From: Geothrix limicola
GTDB lineage: Bacteria; Acidobacteriota; Holophagae; Holophagales; Holophagaceae
Assembly: GCF_030268085.1 (NCBI RefSeq)
Contig: NZ_BSDE01000003.1
Span: forward strand, 558,001-622,000
DNA: 64,000 nucleotides
Direction: 5' to 3'
The notes under the pieces were generated by a model. It had not been told where the DNA came from and made no database searches. It saw only the letters and a program-made list of their open reading frames with translations. Of the stretch, positions 1 to 8,846 are shown one piece after another (position 1 is the stretch's first letter; every line of letters starts with the position of its first letter). The position numbers and the translations under genes are program-made.

Positions 1-1
1 C

Positions 2-1171
2 AAGCCCAGCAACATCCGCGTGCGCCGCGACGGCGAGCGCCTGCACGCCAAGGTGATGGACTTCGGCATCGCGCGGGTGGCGGGCTCGGACATGACGGGC
101 ACCGGCACCCTGCTGGGCACCTTCGGCTACATGGCGCCCGAGTACCTCCAGACCGGCCGCCCGGATCCGCGCAGCGACCTCTTCGCCGTGGGCGTGATCC
201 TCTACGAGGCCCTGGCGGGCCACCGCCCCTTCGACGGTGACACGACGGCCACCGTGCTCTACAAGCTCGTGAACGAAGAGCCCGCGCCCCTGCCGCCTTC
301 GGATTTCCGCGGCATCAGCCCCCAGGCGGGCCTGCTCCTGGCGAAGGCCCTGGCGAAGGATCCCGCCCAGCGCTTCCAGTCCGCCGAAGCCATGGCGAAG
401 GCCCTGCGCGACGCGATGGATCCCGCCTGGGCGGGTCTGGCCGGCACCCCGCCGACGAAGGTTCTGGCGCGACCCACGGTTCCGTCCGGAAGCCAGGCCA
501 CACCCCGCCGCAAGGTCTGGCCCTGGGCTGCGGCTCTGGTGCTTCTCGGTGCGGGTGGTGCGGGCGCCTGGGCCTGGGCGCACCGGCCCGCGCCCGTGCG
601 GGTGATCTCGCTGCCGGAGCCCGAACCCGCCGCGCCCTCCACCTCTGTTTCGTCCCCTGTCGTTCCGTCAGCCACGGCCCCGGCGCCTGCGGAAAGTCGC
701 ACCAGTCCGAAAACCGAGCGGGTCGAACCGACCTCGCCCAAGCCTGCACCGAAACCGGGGCCGGCACCCAAGGCGCCGCCCCGTATGACCGAGGAGGAGG
801 CCGCGGAGCTGCTCAACGAGGCCGGCCGGGGCCTGGTGGACCAGCCCCAGGGCAGCCTGGCCCTCTGCGACCGCGTGCTTCGCGACCATCCCATGAACCC
901 GCGGGCCTACGCGCTGAAGGTCACGGCGCTGTACGGCCTGGGGCGCTACCAGGAGATGCCGGGCGTGCTGGACGCGGGCAAGGAGCACGGCGTGAAGCCG
1001 GTCCAGTACCTGGCCTTCGGCCACTTCACGGCCATGCTGCGGGAGGAGCGCCGCGAGCGACGCCTGCCACCCGACGTGCGGGAGTCCATCCTGGCGGAGC
1101 TGCCCGTGGGCACCTTGCGCCCGGGGGCGCGGGCCCTGCAGCCCCGGTTTCAGCGCCCGTCGAGGGACTGA
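2..1171 (+). CDS. Ser/Thr protein kinase, C-terminal part (5' truncated by window edge)
   Basis: The reading frame is already open at the window edge with KPSNI, the end of the kinase catalytic loop, so the N-terminal lobe lies outside. The DFG magnesium-binding motif (VMDFGIARV) follows, then the activation segment and its APE-like end (GYMAPEY), then DLFAVGVILYE of the F-helix. This is the PknB/Stk family of bacterial Hanks-type kinases, which phosphorylate Ser/Thr. After the kinase domain come a Pro/Ala linker, one transmembrane helix (WPWAAALVLLGAGGAGAWAW), a Pro/Ser/Lys-rich stretch and a C-terminal region with TPR-like helices. The kinase is therefore probably cytoplasmic with an extracytoplasmic C-terminal part. 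Its last 22 bases overlap the convergent lipoprotein gene. Confidence 0.93.
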   Translation, partial: KPSNIRVRRDGERLHAKVMDFGIARVAGSDMTGTGTLLGTFGYMAPEYLQTGRPDPRSDLFAVGVILYEALAGHRPFDGDTTATVLYKLVNEEPAPLPPSDFRGISPQAGLLLAKALAKDPAQRFQSAEAMAKALRDAMDPAWAGLAGTPPTKVLARPTVPSGSQATPRRKVWPWAAALVLLGAGGAGAWAWAHRPAPVRVISLPEPEPAAPSTSVSSPVVPSATAPAPAESRTSPKTERVEPTSPKPAPKPGPAPKAPPRMTEEEAAELLNEAGRGLVDQPQGSLALCDRVLRDHPMNPRAYALKVTALYGLGRYQEMPGVLDAGKEHGVKPVQYLAFGHFTAMLREERRERRLPPDVRESILAELPVGTLRPGARALQPRFQRPSRD

Positions 1172-1572
1172 GCCTCCAGCAGCCGCCAGTCCTTCCCGGT
1201 CTTCCGCCAGCGCAGGCGGAAGCTGCGGTGCGAGGCGTCCTGCGGTAGTAGACCGCCGCCGCGGCTCGTGAGGATCAGATCGACCTCCTGGAAGGCTTCG
1301 TTGCCGCGCACGGCGACCTCGTTGCGCACGACGGTCACGCCGACCTTTTCCTGCCGGAAGGTGCCCATGAGGAAGAGGCGCAGCGAGGCCTTGTCCAGGC
1401 CCTCGGGCCCCTGGAAGGCGGGATCGAGGGGGGCCGTGGCCCCGGCGGCGTCGCCGGCCTCCACGGCCGCGCGGCAGGTCTCGAAGGTCGCGCGCACCTG
1501 GTCCTCGGGCTTGTCGGATCGGCAAGCCACCAGGGCAAAGATCACGCAAACGCAGGCAATCCTTTTCCTCAT
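1150..1572 (-). CDS. Small lipoprotein, NTF2/DUF4878-like
   Basis: A 140-residue protein with a basic N-terminus, a short hydrophobic stretch and a lipobox ending LVAC at residue 17, which predicts a lipid-anchored periplasmic protein. The mature part (DQVRATFETCRAAVEAGDAAGA, here read only as a pattern, then RLFLMGTF and FRLRWRKTGKDWRLLEA) has the helix-plus-sheet layout of NTF2-like lipoproteins such as DUF4878. No catalytic motif is visible and the function is unknown. It is convergent with the kinase gene (22-bp overlap) and divergent from the trans-sulfuration enzyme gene, with 43 bases between the two starts. Confidence 0.75.
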   Translation of the reverse strand: MRKRIACVCVIFALVACRSDKPEDQVRATFETCRAAVEAGDAAGATAPLDPAFQGPEGLDKASLRLFLMGTFRQEKVGVTVVRNEVAVRGNEAFQEVDLILTSRGGGLLPQDASHRSFRLRWRKTGKDWRLLEAQSLDGR

Positions 1573-1615
1573 GGCGGCACCTCATCACACTGTGGAATCA
1601 CGGAAGGATAGCGCC

Positions 1616-2770
1616 ATGAATCATGAAGCCCGTTTCGACACCCTCTGCATCCATGCCGGGCAGTCGCCGGACCCCACCAACGGCGCGCTCATGACGCCGG
1701 TCTACTTCACCAGCACCTACCTTCAGGACGGGCTGGGGCAGAACCGCGGCTTCGACTACGCCCGTGTGCGCAACCCCACCCGCGACGCCGTGGAGGCCAA
1801 CCTGGCGGCTCTGGAGGGCGGGGCTCACGGCATGGCCTTCGGCTCAGGGATGGCGGCGGTGCAGGCCATCTTCGAGCAGCTCTCCAGCGGCGATCACGTG
1901 GTGCTGGGCGACAACGTCTACGGCGGCACCTTCCGCCTGCTGGACAAGGTGATGACCCGCTTCGGCCTCACCTACACCCAGGTGGACACGGGCGATCTGG
2001 CGGCCTTCAAGGCGGCCCTGCGGCCCAACACCAAGCTGGTGATGCTGGAGACGCCCACCAATCCGATGCTCGGCATTACCGATATCCCCGGCGCGCGGCG
2101 CGTGATGACGCAGATGGGCTGCAAGGCGGTGCTTGCGGTGGACAACACCTTCGCCACGCCCTTCAACCAGCGGCCCCTGGAGCTGGGCGCCGATCTCGTC
2201 TTCCACTCCACGACGAAGTACCTGAACGGCCACAGTGACTCCATCGGCGGCATCGCCATCACCAACCGCGAAGACATCGCCGAGGGCCTGCGTTTCCACC
2301 AGAAGGCCGCCGGCGGCATCCTCTCGCCCATGGAATCCTGGCTCATCCTGCGGGGCACCAAGACGCTGCACCTGCGCATGGAGCGCCACAACCAGAGCGC
2401 GCTCACCATCGCCCGCTGGCTGGAGAACCGCAAGGATCTGAAGGCCGTTTACTACCCTGGCCTCGAATCCCATCCCCAGCACGCCCTCGCCAAGCAGCAG
2501 ATGAAGGGCTTCTCGGGCATCGTGAGTTTTGACACGGGCGACGCCGAACGCACCCGTCGCATGGCCTCGGCCTTCAAGGTGTTCGCACTCGCCGAGAGTC
2601 TGGGCGGTGTGGAAAGCCTCGTCTGCCACCCCGCCAGCATGACCCACGGCAGCGTGCCCGAGGCCGACCGGCAGCGCCTGGGCATCAACGACAACCTGCT
2701 GCGCCTCAGCGTCGGCGTGGAGGACGTGCAGGATCTGATCGAGGATCTGGAGCGCGTGCTGAAGGTCTGA
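1616..2770 (+). CDS. PLP-dependent trans-sulfuration enzyme (cystathionine gamma-synthase/lyase family)
   Basis: A 384-residue Cys/Met-metabolism PLP enzyme. Visible motifs are YARVRNPT near residue 48, the cofactor-stacking segment DNVYGGTF (99-105), ETPTNP (145-150), VDNTFATP with the PLP-binding Asp (175-182) and STTKYLNGH with the Schiff-base Lys at 201. The family interconverts homoserine esters, cystathionine, homocysteine and methanethiol in the cytoplasm. Sequence alone does not separate cystathionine gamma-synthase, beta-lyase, gamma-lyase and methionine gamma-lyase, so no symbol is given. The ATG at 1616 is preceded by GGAAGGA at good spacing; the frame is open further upstream, but that part is antisense to the lipoprotein gene. 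No SAM riboswitch fits in the 43-base gap. Confidence 0.93.
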   Translation: MNHEARFDTLCIHAGQSPDPTNGALMTPVYFTSTYLQDGLGQNRGFDYARVRNPTRDAVEANLAALEGGAHGMAFGSGMAAVQAIFEQLSSGDHVVLGDNVYGGTFRLLDKVMTRFGLTYTQVDTGDLAAFKAALRPNTKLVMLETPTNPMLGITDIPGARRVMTQMGCKAVLAVDNTFATPFNQRPLELGADLVFHSTTKYLNGHSDSIGGIAITNREDIAEGLRFHQKAAGGILSPMESWLILRGTKTLHLRMERHNQSALTIARWLENRKDLKAVYYPGLESHPQHALAKQQMKGFSGIVSFDTGDAERTRRMASAFKVFALAESLGGVESLVCHPASMTHGSVPEADRQRLGINDNLLRLSVGVEDVQDLIEDLERVLKV

Positions 2771-2803
2771 ACCTTCGCGCCGACCCACCCCGACGGTTGA
2801 TTC

Positions 2804-2876
2804 ACCGCAGAGAACGCGGAGAGCGCAGAGGAAGGCCTTCTTCTTTTCCTCTGCGTTCTCGGCGTTCTCTGCGGTT
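2804..2876. repeat. Extragenic inverted repeat with three tandem 9-bp units per arm
   Basis: The left arm (2804-2833) is three near-copies of a CGCAGAGAA-type unit. The right arm (2846-2876) is its reverse complement (TTCCTCTGCGTTCTC and onward), around a short loop. It lies between two convergent genes and could fold into a long hairpin in either transcript, so it may also terminate transcription. A second element with the same architecture but a different unit is at 51881-51996. Confidence 0.8.
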
Positions 2877-2898
2877 GGCGGTTCTTCTTTTCCGCGGT

Positions 2899-3423
2899 CT
2901 ACCCGAGCCCGTGGGCCTGGTACAGCTCGGGGTAGCTGCGGGTCTCGGCGCGATCGGGGGCCAGGCCCAGGCCTTCCATGGCGGCGCGGATGGCCTGGGG
3001 ATCGCCTTCCAGCTCCAGGTAGCAGCCGAAGGGCGTCTCGTCGAGGCAGGCCTCCAGTTCGGCGCGCTCCCACACGGCGCGCACCTTCTCCATGCGCAAC
3101 ACGGGCGCGTAGCCCAGGGCGCGGAGGATGGCCTCCAGGGCGGTGGCGTCCTCGATGCCGGTCTCGTGTTCGGGGCGGATCTTCAGGATCGGATCGGGCA
3201 CCTTGGGGCCCTTCCAGGTCAGGCGCGACTGGCCCGCATAGCTGCGCGTGCGCAGCGCCGAACCGGCGGCGCGCAGATGGCCCTCCCGGTCCCAGAGCAC
3301 GCTGACCTCGGCCTGGGCGGCTGAGACCTCGCGGAATCCAAGGGCCTGCAGCAGGCCGCGGTAGGGGCCCGTGGCCGGAATGCGCAGCTTGAGTTCGGTC
3401 TCCACCGCGGATTTGTGTTTCAT
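2899..3423 (-). CDS. CYTH-domain protein (class IV adenylate cyclase / thiamine-triphosphatase-like)
   Basis: A 174-residue protein that is essentially one CYTH domain. It opens with a variant of the signature ExExK (VETELKLRI), followed by regularly spaced basic and acidic residues typical of the triphosphate tunnel: RTRSYAG, RLTWKGPK, EHETGIED, KVRAVWE, CYLELEG. CYTH enzymes bind inorganic or organic triphosphates with divalent metal. Bacterial members include CyaB-type cyclases and thiamine triphosphatases, and the exact substrate cannot be read here. The ATG at 3423 sits directly before the signature, with GGGAGA upstream; longer versions add an unlikely His-rich leader. The gene is divergent from the next gene with a 27-base gap. 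Confidence 0.85.
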   Translation of the reverse strand: MKHKSAVETELKLRIPATGPYRGLLQALGFREVSAAQAEVSVLWDREGHLRAAGSALRTRSYAGQSRLTWKGPKVPDPILKIRPEHETGIEDATALEAILRALGYAPVLRMEKVRAVWERAELEACLDETPFGCYLELEGDPQAIRAAMEGLGLAPDRAETRSYPELYQAHGLG

Positions 3424-3450
3424 CGGGCCGGTCTCCCACGGGGATGAGGC

Positions 3451-4794
3451 ATGATGATGCAACGTCCTGGGCACCCCGTGATCCCCCAACGGTACATCAT
3501 TGCCACCCTCTTCATCGCCGCCATGCTGCTGCTCTTCGCGGTGGTGCAAGCGCCGCGTCCGGTCAGCGAGGGCGGCGTCACGTCAGCGGGGGCGCCGGCC
3601 GTCATGAGTCTGGGCGGCTTCGAATCCCTGGCGGAATTCCGCCTGGAGGACGGCTGGGCGCCGCGCTTCCAGGGCACGCGGGATCCGGATCAGCCCGAGG
3701 CCTGGCCCTACGAAGGCGGCTTCGGCACGCCCTGGGAGCCCGCCTCGCCCTACCTGGCGGATCAGGGTCTGGCGCTGAACGGGCCCGGGGGCCGCAGCGA
3801 GATCGTGCTGTGGCGGGGGCTCGAGTGGCGGCACTACCGGTTCGATGCGCCCATCTGTTCGGCCCGCCTGGATCCCGCCAAGGGCAACCGCCTGCTGGTG
3901 ACCCTTCAGATGGGTTCGGCACGCTTTGAGACACGCCTGCTCGAAGTCCCCGAGGGCCGCGTCATTTGGTCCGCCCAGTCGGGCCCATGGAGCCGATTCA
4001 GCTGGGACGGGAAGGCCGCGCTCATCGGCTTCTTCGAGCCCGCCGAAGCCCGCGCCGAACCGAGGTTCCTGCTGAGCGCCTTGCCCTGCGAGGTGGAACC
4101 GGGAGAGCCCACCCTCGCCAGCTGGGACGAGGCGGATCTGCCGGCGCCGCCCAAGGGGCTCGCCACCAAGGCCGAGGCCCTTTCCGAGGACGGCCAGGAC
4201 CTGCCGGGCAGCCGGGTGGAGATCCCCTGGCACGGTGGGGACGGCATCTGGATGCCGCGGGCCGATCGGCTCTGGCACGGCGGCGCCCAGGGCTGGACGG
4301 CCTGGGGTCTGGAAGGCGGGCGCTGGCGCCGCCTGGCGGTGGGCAGCGGGCTCCTCACGGCCCAGCCTCCCCAGCGCATGGCCCTGGTGGCGCCGCTTCC
4401 GGATGAAGGCATGGCGCGGAAGACGAGCCCTCTGACCAGGGTCGAATGGACCGAGGTGGCCGCCGATGCCCTTCCCTGGCCCGCTTGGGACGCGGCCTGG
4501 GCCTGGCGGGAGAATGGCGCGGGGAGAGGGGCCTTCGACGCCTGGGACCAACGCTGGAACGAAAGCGCCCTGCCGCCGGAACGCCAGCGCCAGGCGCTGC
4601 TGGATTCCTACCGCCCTGAATGGCGCTCGGCCACGGGTCTGCGCGCTTCCGTGAAAGGCTGGCTGCCCAAGGGGCCCGAGATCGCCCTGCGGGAACCCTA
4701 CGGCGCCGCCTGGGTCTGGGTGGGTGACCGGGTGCTCCTCGTGCGCCTCGTGGAGGTGGAGCGGGTGAGGATACTCAGGAAGCTGCTGCGCTGA
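3451..4794 (+). CDS. Hypothetical membrane-anchored protein
   Basis: A 447-residue protein not recognised as a family. One N-terminal hydrophobic helix (IIATLFIAAMLLLFAVV, about residues 16-34) could be a signal anchor or uncleaved signal. The remainder is soluble, rich in Trp, Gly and Pro (many W-containing segments such as GLEWRHYRF and WHGGAQGWTAWG), consistent with a beta-rich extracytoplasmic domain. The C-terminus ends in a basic stretch. ATGATGATG at 3451 leaves the exact initiator among three Met uncertain. Reading is clean throughout and composition matches the neighbours, so it is a genuine gene of unknown role. Confidence 0.75.
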   Translation: MMMQRPGHPVIPQRYIIATLFIAAMLLLFAVVQAPRPVSEGGVTSAGAPAVMSLGGFESLAEFRLEDGWAPRFQGTRDPDQPEAWPYEGGFGTPWEPASPYLADQGLALNGPGGRSEIVLWRGLEWRHYRFDAPICSARLDPAKGNRLLVTLQMGSARFETRLLEVPEGRVIWSAQSGPWSRFSWDGKAALIGFFEPAEARAEPRFLLSALPCEVEPGEPTLASWDEADLPAPPKGLATKAEALSEDGQDLPGSRVEIPWHGGDGIWMPRADRLWHGGAQGWTAWGLEGGRWRRLAVGSGLLTAQPPQRMALVAPLPDEGMARKTSPLTRVEWTEVAADALPWPAWDAAWAWRENGAGRGAFDAWDQRWNESALPPERQRQALLDSYRPEWRSATGLRASVKGWLPKGPEIALREPYGAAWVWVGDRVLLVRLVEVERVRILRKLLR

Positions 4795-4926
4795 GCCGAA
4801 GACTCGGACAAGCTCGTTGCCGATTCCTTACCGATCCCTTCGCTGATCCATTGTTACCGAAGTGCACATTTCTGGTAGCGTTGTGCCCAGCCACTCTCTC
4901 TTCCTCCCGGCTTCCCGAGGTCCCCG

Positions 4927-6285
4927 ATGCCGCGTCTCCTCCTCGTGGACGACAATCCCAGCATCCACCGGATTGCCGAATCCCTCTTGGCACACACAGA
5001 TGTAGAGCTCGTCTGCGTGGATTCCGCCGCGGAGGCCCTGGATCGTCTTGGACGCGGAGAGCGCTTCGACGTGGCCCTGGTGGACACGGCCATGCCGGGC
5101 ATGGACGGCTGGACCCTGCTGGGCCGCCTGCGGGCCATGGATGCCACCGCCATGATGCCCATCGCCCTGATGGCGGGTGTGCTGGATCCCGTGGACCCCG
5201 CCAAGCTGGCCAAAGCGCCCATCCAGGGTTTCCTGAAAAAGCCCATTGAGCTCCGCGAGCTCGGAGACCGCGTGAAGGCCCTCCTGGTCACACCCGTGGT
5301 CATCACGCCCTCCCCCTTCAGCACGGTGCCGGCGACCCCGGCCCGCGACCTGGTGAAGCGCGCCGAGGAGGCTCTGCCCGAATTCAGGCCCGAGCCCGAA
5401 GAAGAACCGGCGGGCCTCCTGGACGGCGATCTGGATCTGCCCGACCTCGAAGAGGATCTGCTCCTGCTCACGGCCGAGGACCTCTGGTCCGAGGCGCCCG
5501 CTCCAGCCCTTCCGGAAGCCGAGGCCCCTGCGGCGGCATCTGCGGCGGTCCACCCGGAGGTCCACCTCGAACTGGAGGAGCTGGACCTCGACAGTCTGCA
5601 GGACCTGACGGCTGAGCCTCCTGTGGCCCCGGTCGCGGAGATCCCCGTCGTTCCAGCCGCGGTGCCCGATTCCCACACGACCCTCGAATTGGAACCGGGC
5701 CTCGTCCTGCCCGAGGACGAAGAGGAACTGGTCACCCTGTCGGGCCTGGAAGACCTGGAAACCCTGTCGGTGGACTTCCCCATGCCGCCTCCCGAAGCGG
5801 CGCCGAAGCCGGCCGCGCTGGAAGCTCCAGCCGAATCTCCCTTCCCGGTTTCTGCGGAATCCGATGAATTGTTCGTGGACCTTCCCGCGGCTTCGGATTT
5901 CCTTGGTACCGACGGCACGACGGCCGTGGAAGAGCTCATCACCATGGAGGCCATTCCGGAGATCCATGAACCCGGACCGGCGCCCCACGTGCCGATGTTC
6001 GAGTCCGATCTGGCCCCCGCGCCTGCGGTCGAAACCCCTGTGGTCGAAACCAGGGTCCCGGCTGCCGCAACCGGGCACGCCCCTGCCGCGCCTGGGCATG
6101 CGGCTCCTTCCGGAGCGGCCACCGTCGGTCCAGAGCAGGCCCAGGCCCTGGTGCAGGCCCTGCTCGCCGACCCCGTGCTGGTGGACGCCCTGGTCAAGGC
6201 CGTCGTGGCCCGCATGGGCGACCAGGTGATCCGCGAGATCGCCTGGGAGGTCATGCCCGATTTGGCGGGAAGATTGCAGCGGTAG
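4927..6285 (+). CDS. Response regulator with long acidic linker and conserved C-terminal helix
   Basis: A 452-residue protein. Residues 1-120 are a receiver domain with the acidic pair DD (8-9), the phospho-acceptor Asp53 (ALVDTAMPGMDGW) and the conserved Lys near residue 100 (GFLKKPIEL). A long Pro/Ala/Glu/Asp-rich low-complexity linker of about 280 residues follows. The last 45 residues form a conserved-looking module with paired helices (ALVQALLADP and IREIAWEVMPDLAGRL). Similar C-terminal modules occur in receiver proteins of delta-proteobacteria and acidobacteria. There is no DNA-binding or enzymatic output domain, so a protein-protein signalling role is likely. The next gene starts 54 bases downstream and is probably co-transcribed. 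Confidence 0.85.
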   Translation: MPRLLLVDDNPSIHRIAESLLAHTDVELVCVDSAAEALDRLGRGERFDVALVDTAMPGMDGWTLLGRLRAMDATAMMPIALMAGVLDPVDPAKLAKAPIQGFLKKPIELRELGDRVKALLVTPVVITPSPFSTVPATPARDLVKRAEEALPEFRPEPEEEPAGLLDGDLDLPDLEEDLLLLTAEDLWSEAPAPALPEAEAPAAASAAVHPEVHLELEELDLDSLQDLTAEPPVAPVAEIPVVPAAVPDSHTTLELEPGLVLPEDEEELVTLSGLEDLETLSVDFPMPPPEAAPKPAALEAPAESPFPVSAESDELFVDLPAASDFLGTDGTTAVEELITMEAIPEIHEPGPAPHVPMFESDLAPAPAVETPVVETRVPAAATGHAPAAPGHAAPSGAATVGPEQAQALVQALLADPVLVDALVKAVVARMGDQVIREIAWEVMPDLAGRLQR

Positions 6286-6339
6286 CTGGATGAACCTTTC
6301 CGCCCCCCTGCCTTCGAGGCTGCTCCCCAGGTCCCTCCC

Positions 6340-6984
6340 ATGATCACTGACTACAACACGGATGTGCGCCACGGGAACCGGATCTTCCATGTCCAGACGG
6401 AGGACAAGGGGCTTTCCAATCCCAGGATTGAAACGCTCATCTATGTGGGCGGCGAGATCCTGGACAGCTATCGTTCCTCGTACGAGGACCTGCTGGCCAC
6501 GCCGCCGGTGGTCGAATCGACCATTCAGGAGCGCATGGATGAGCAGCACCGCGCCATCATCCGCGACATCAAGAACGGTAAGTACGACCTGACGCCGCCG
6601 GACCTCCTGGAACAGCGGGCCTTCAACGACCGTCCCCTGGATCAGGCGATCCTGGAATTCCTGCAGCAGGAAGGCGATGTGGACACCCTCGAGCTGGTGC
6701 TGGACCAGCCCCTGAGGCCGGCCTTCGGCAGCCTGTTCCGCGTGCGCCTCAGGGCGCGGCTCTGCCAGAGCCAAAGCCCCGTGGAGGGTGCTGAGGTGGC
6801 CGTGAAGCTGGTCTCCAGCCTCAAGAAAGCCACCGGGCTGTTGTCGGGACGCACGGGCAGTGATGGCGTCTTCACCGGTGAGGTCCAGCTTCCTCCCAGC
6901 CAGCCCGGCCAGTGCGCCGTGGTGGTCAGCTGCACCAGCGACCAGGGCTTCGATGAGCTGAAGGCCGTGGTGGTGTCGGTCTAG
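6340..6984 (+). CDS. Conserved hypothetical protein, possible response-regulator partner
   Basis: A 214-residue protein with no signal peptide. The N-terminal 85 residues (NRIFHVQTEDKGLSNPRI, YVGGEILDSYRSSYEDL) resemble a conserved domain found beside signalling genes in myxobacteria and acidobacteria. The C-terminal 90 residues (FRVRLRARLC, GSDGVFTGEVQLPPSQPG, CAVVVSCTS) look like an immunoglobulin-like or beta-sandwich fold. Its position just after the receiver protein on the same strand suggests they act together. No enzymatic motif is visible, and the function is not assigned. Confidence 0.7.
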   Translation: MITDYNTDVRHGNRIFHVQTEDKGLSNPRIETLIYVGGEILDSYRSSYEDLLATPPVVESTIQERMDEQHRAIIRDIKNGKYDLTPPDLLEQRAFNDRPLDQAILEFLQQEGDVDTLELVLDQPLRPAFGSLFRVRLRARLCQSQSPVEGAEVAVKLVSSLKKATGLLSGRTGSDGVFTGEVQLPPSQPGQCAVVVSCTSDQGFDELKAVVVSV

Positions 6985-6994
6985 AAGCTCCGCT

Positions 6995-7903
6995 TCAGGA
7001 CGGCTCGCGCTCCTCGGGGTTCCACTGCTTCCGGATCCGGTGAAGCAGGAGGCGCAGTTCCAGGAGCAGGGGGCGGGCCGCCAGGAAGCATAGGAAGGCC
7101 GCCAGTGGGACCGTGATCTTGAACCCCACGTGGCGGAAGCCCAGGGCCCCCACGACGCCACCGCCGAGGAAGGCGGCCAGGATGAGGAGCAGCAGGCTCA
7201 GCTTCTGGCGGTTGGCGATGATGCGCTCACGGCCGTGCCGGTTGTGGATGTTCACATAGGTGAGCTTGCTCAGCTCGATACCGATGTCGGTCACCGTGCC
7301 CGTCAGGTGCGTGGTGCGAACCGCGGCGCCGGAAATGATCGACGTCACCGCGTTGTGCATGCCCATGATGAAGCAGAGCAGCATCACCGTCGTGGGCAGC
7401 GTGAACCGGATCTCCTGCTGGAGCCGGTTCCCCATGAAACCGAAGACGAGCATCAGCACGGCCTCCAGCGCCAGGGTCAGCGCATAGCGGCTGCGCATGC
7501 GGTGCCGCTGCCCGAAGCTGATGAGGGTGGTGCAGACGAAGGCGCCCCCGAGGAAGCTCAGCATCATGGCCAAGGCGGCGAGCGCAGTCGTGAGGTCGCC
7601 GTCGGCTAGCTCGTCGGCCATGGAGGAGACCACGCCGGTCATGTGGGAGGTGTAGTGGCTCACGGCGAGGAACCCACCGGCGTTCACCGCGCCCGCCACG
7701 AAGGCCATGGCCCAGGCCAGCTGGCGGTTCAGGGTCTCCGAGCGCAGGGATCCTTCGCGCACCAGCAGCTTTTCCTGGATGGGCAGCGTGGCGAGGGCCG
7801 ATTCCACCGCTGCCTGCAATTGTTGACCATCCAGACGGTTCCGAAGCAGGCGCCGCAGGTAGCGGGCCACAATGATTTGGATGGTTCGGGGGATGCGACG
7901 CAT
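6995..7903 (-). CDS. DUF1275 (YoaK-family) membrane protein
   Basis: A 302-residue protein from the ATG at 7903 (an in-frame TTG at 7951 would add 16 residues). After a charged N-terminal segment of about 65 residues comes a set of about six hydrophobic helices beginning AWAMAFVAGAVNAGGFLAV. Family hallmarks of DUF1275/YoaK are seen: GAVNAGGF, SHMTG, GMHNAVTS and HLTGTVTDIG. The family is widespread and of unknown transport or sensing function. The gene is convergent with the preceding hypothetical gene (10-base gap). No strong ribosome site is seen before either start, so the start is uncertain. Confidence 0.85.
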   Translation of the reverse strand: MRRIPRTIQIIVARYLRRLLRNRLDGQQLQAAVESALATLPIQEKLLVREGSLRSETLNRQLAWAMAFVAGAVNAGGFLAVSHYTSHMTGVVSSMADELADGDLTTALAALAMMLSFLGGAFVCTTLISFGQRHRMRSRYALTLALEAVLMLVFGFMGNRLQQEIRFTLPTTVMLLCFIMGMHNAVTSIISGAAVRTTHLTGTVTDIGIELSKLTYVNIHNRHGRERIIANRQKLSLLLLILAAFLGGGVVGALGFRHVGFKITVPLAAFLCFLAARPLLLELRLLLHRIRKQWNPEEREPS

Positions 7904-8089
7904 GGGGTACCAAGCCCCAGTGAACCATGACCCGGGGGTGGCCAGGGTCAAAGCTGGAATGGGGTGAAACCTGGGACGAGTGGACTTGAAAAATATTTAT
8001 TTGAGCTGGGAACCTTTGCTGATGTATCAGCATCGTCACCTCGCTAGCTAGGGTATGCTCATCCCATTTATGGCGGTTCACCTCTCGTC

Positions 8090-8110
8090 AGCCCATCTCT
8101 CTGGGCTTTT
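8090..8110 (+). terminator. Short hairpin with T-run in the leader of the outer-membrane cluster
   Basis: AGCCCA (8090-8095) pairs with TGGGCT (8102-8107) around a 6-base loop and is followed by Ts. It lies 37 bases before the GTG start of the first outer-membrane gene, so it could be a leader attenuator or a weak terminator. The rest of the 7904-8146 gap holds an AT-rich stretch near 7990-8005 and a small GCTGATGTATCAGC palindrome that may be promoter or operator, but no convincing -35/-10 pair. Confidence 0.35.
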
Positions 8111-8146
8111 AACCTAACGGCGGATTACCCCGCGGAGGATCACAAA

Positions 8147-8812
8147 GTGGCAAGTATCACTCGAATGACCAAGCTCCTGACCCTTGCTCTCGCTGCCGGA
8201 CTCGGCCTCAGCGCCCAGACTTCGCCCTGGGACGCCTCCTTCAAGTTCGCGGGCGGCCACATCGACGGCAACGCCACCAAGATCCTCAACAACAACGAGA
8301 TCCTCAACACCTTCTGCGGATCGGTGGAGGTCACCTACCGCCTGGACAAGACCAGCGTGCTGGCCTTCGACCTGGGCTACCGCTTCTTCCCGGGCAAGGA
8401 AGTCACCCTGAGCTACATCCCGTCCACCCTGCCCGCCTCCAGCACCGTGACGGGCCTGGCGCGCAAGGACGAGTCCAAGGGAATCCAGGCTTCCGCCCTC
8501 TACCGCAAGGCCGCGTTCATGGACGGCATGTCCTGGCAGGCCGGCCTCCGCATCAACCGAAATGAAGTGACCCAGACGGACACGGGCTCGACGCTCACCA
8601 CCAATGCCGCCGCCGCCATCACCCGGGTGGACACCATCGTGTCCTCCACCCGGAAATCGACCTTTGCCATTGGCGTGCTGGGTGGCATCCACCAGCAGTT
8701 CAATGAGAAGTTCGCGGGCGAACTGAACCTGTACACCACCGGGATGGAATCTCCGACGTCCGGCAAGAAGTCCGGCATGGTGGCTGAAATGGTTTTTGGT
8801 ATCCGCTTCTAG
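8147..8812 (+). CDS. Predicted outer-membrane beta-barrel protein
   Basis: A 221-residue protein with a signal peptide (TKLLTLALAAGLGLSAQ, cleavage likely after the Ala near residue 23). It then has alternating amphipathic strands (VEVTYRLDKTSVLAFDLGY, ALYRKAAFMDGMSWQAGLRI) and a terminal aromatic (VFGIRF), the usual outer-membrane assembly signal. The GTG at 8147 follows GGAGG with 8-base spacing, which favours it over the ATG at 8165. It is the first gene of a three-gene cluster with the Oar-like receptor (34-base gap). The specific function is unknown. Confidence 0.8.
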   Translation: MASITRMTKLLTLALAAGLGLSAQTSPWDASFKFAGGHIDGNATKILNNNEILNTFCGSVEVTYRLDKTSVLAFDLGYRFFPGKEVTLSYIPSTLPASSTVTGLARKDESKGIQASALYRKAAFMDGMSWQAGLRINRNEVTQTDTGSTLTTNAAAAITRVDTIVSSTRKSTFAIGVLGGIHQQFNEKFAGELNLYTTGMESPTSGKKSGMVAEMVFGIRF

Positions 8813-8846
8813 GCCCCGGCCTCTCGCCTTCTGACTGGAGTCATAT

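Noticed and set aside
1268-1615. Upstream extension of the trans-sulfuration enzyme frame
   Set aside because: This part is antisense to the lipoprotein gene and the ATG at 1616 has a good ribosome site and the family N-terminus.
1573-1615. SAM riboswitch before the trans-sulfuration enzyme
   Set aside because: The 43-base gap cannot hold the aptamer and no typical stems are seen.
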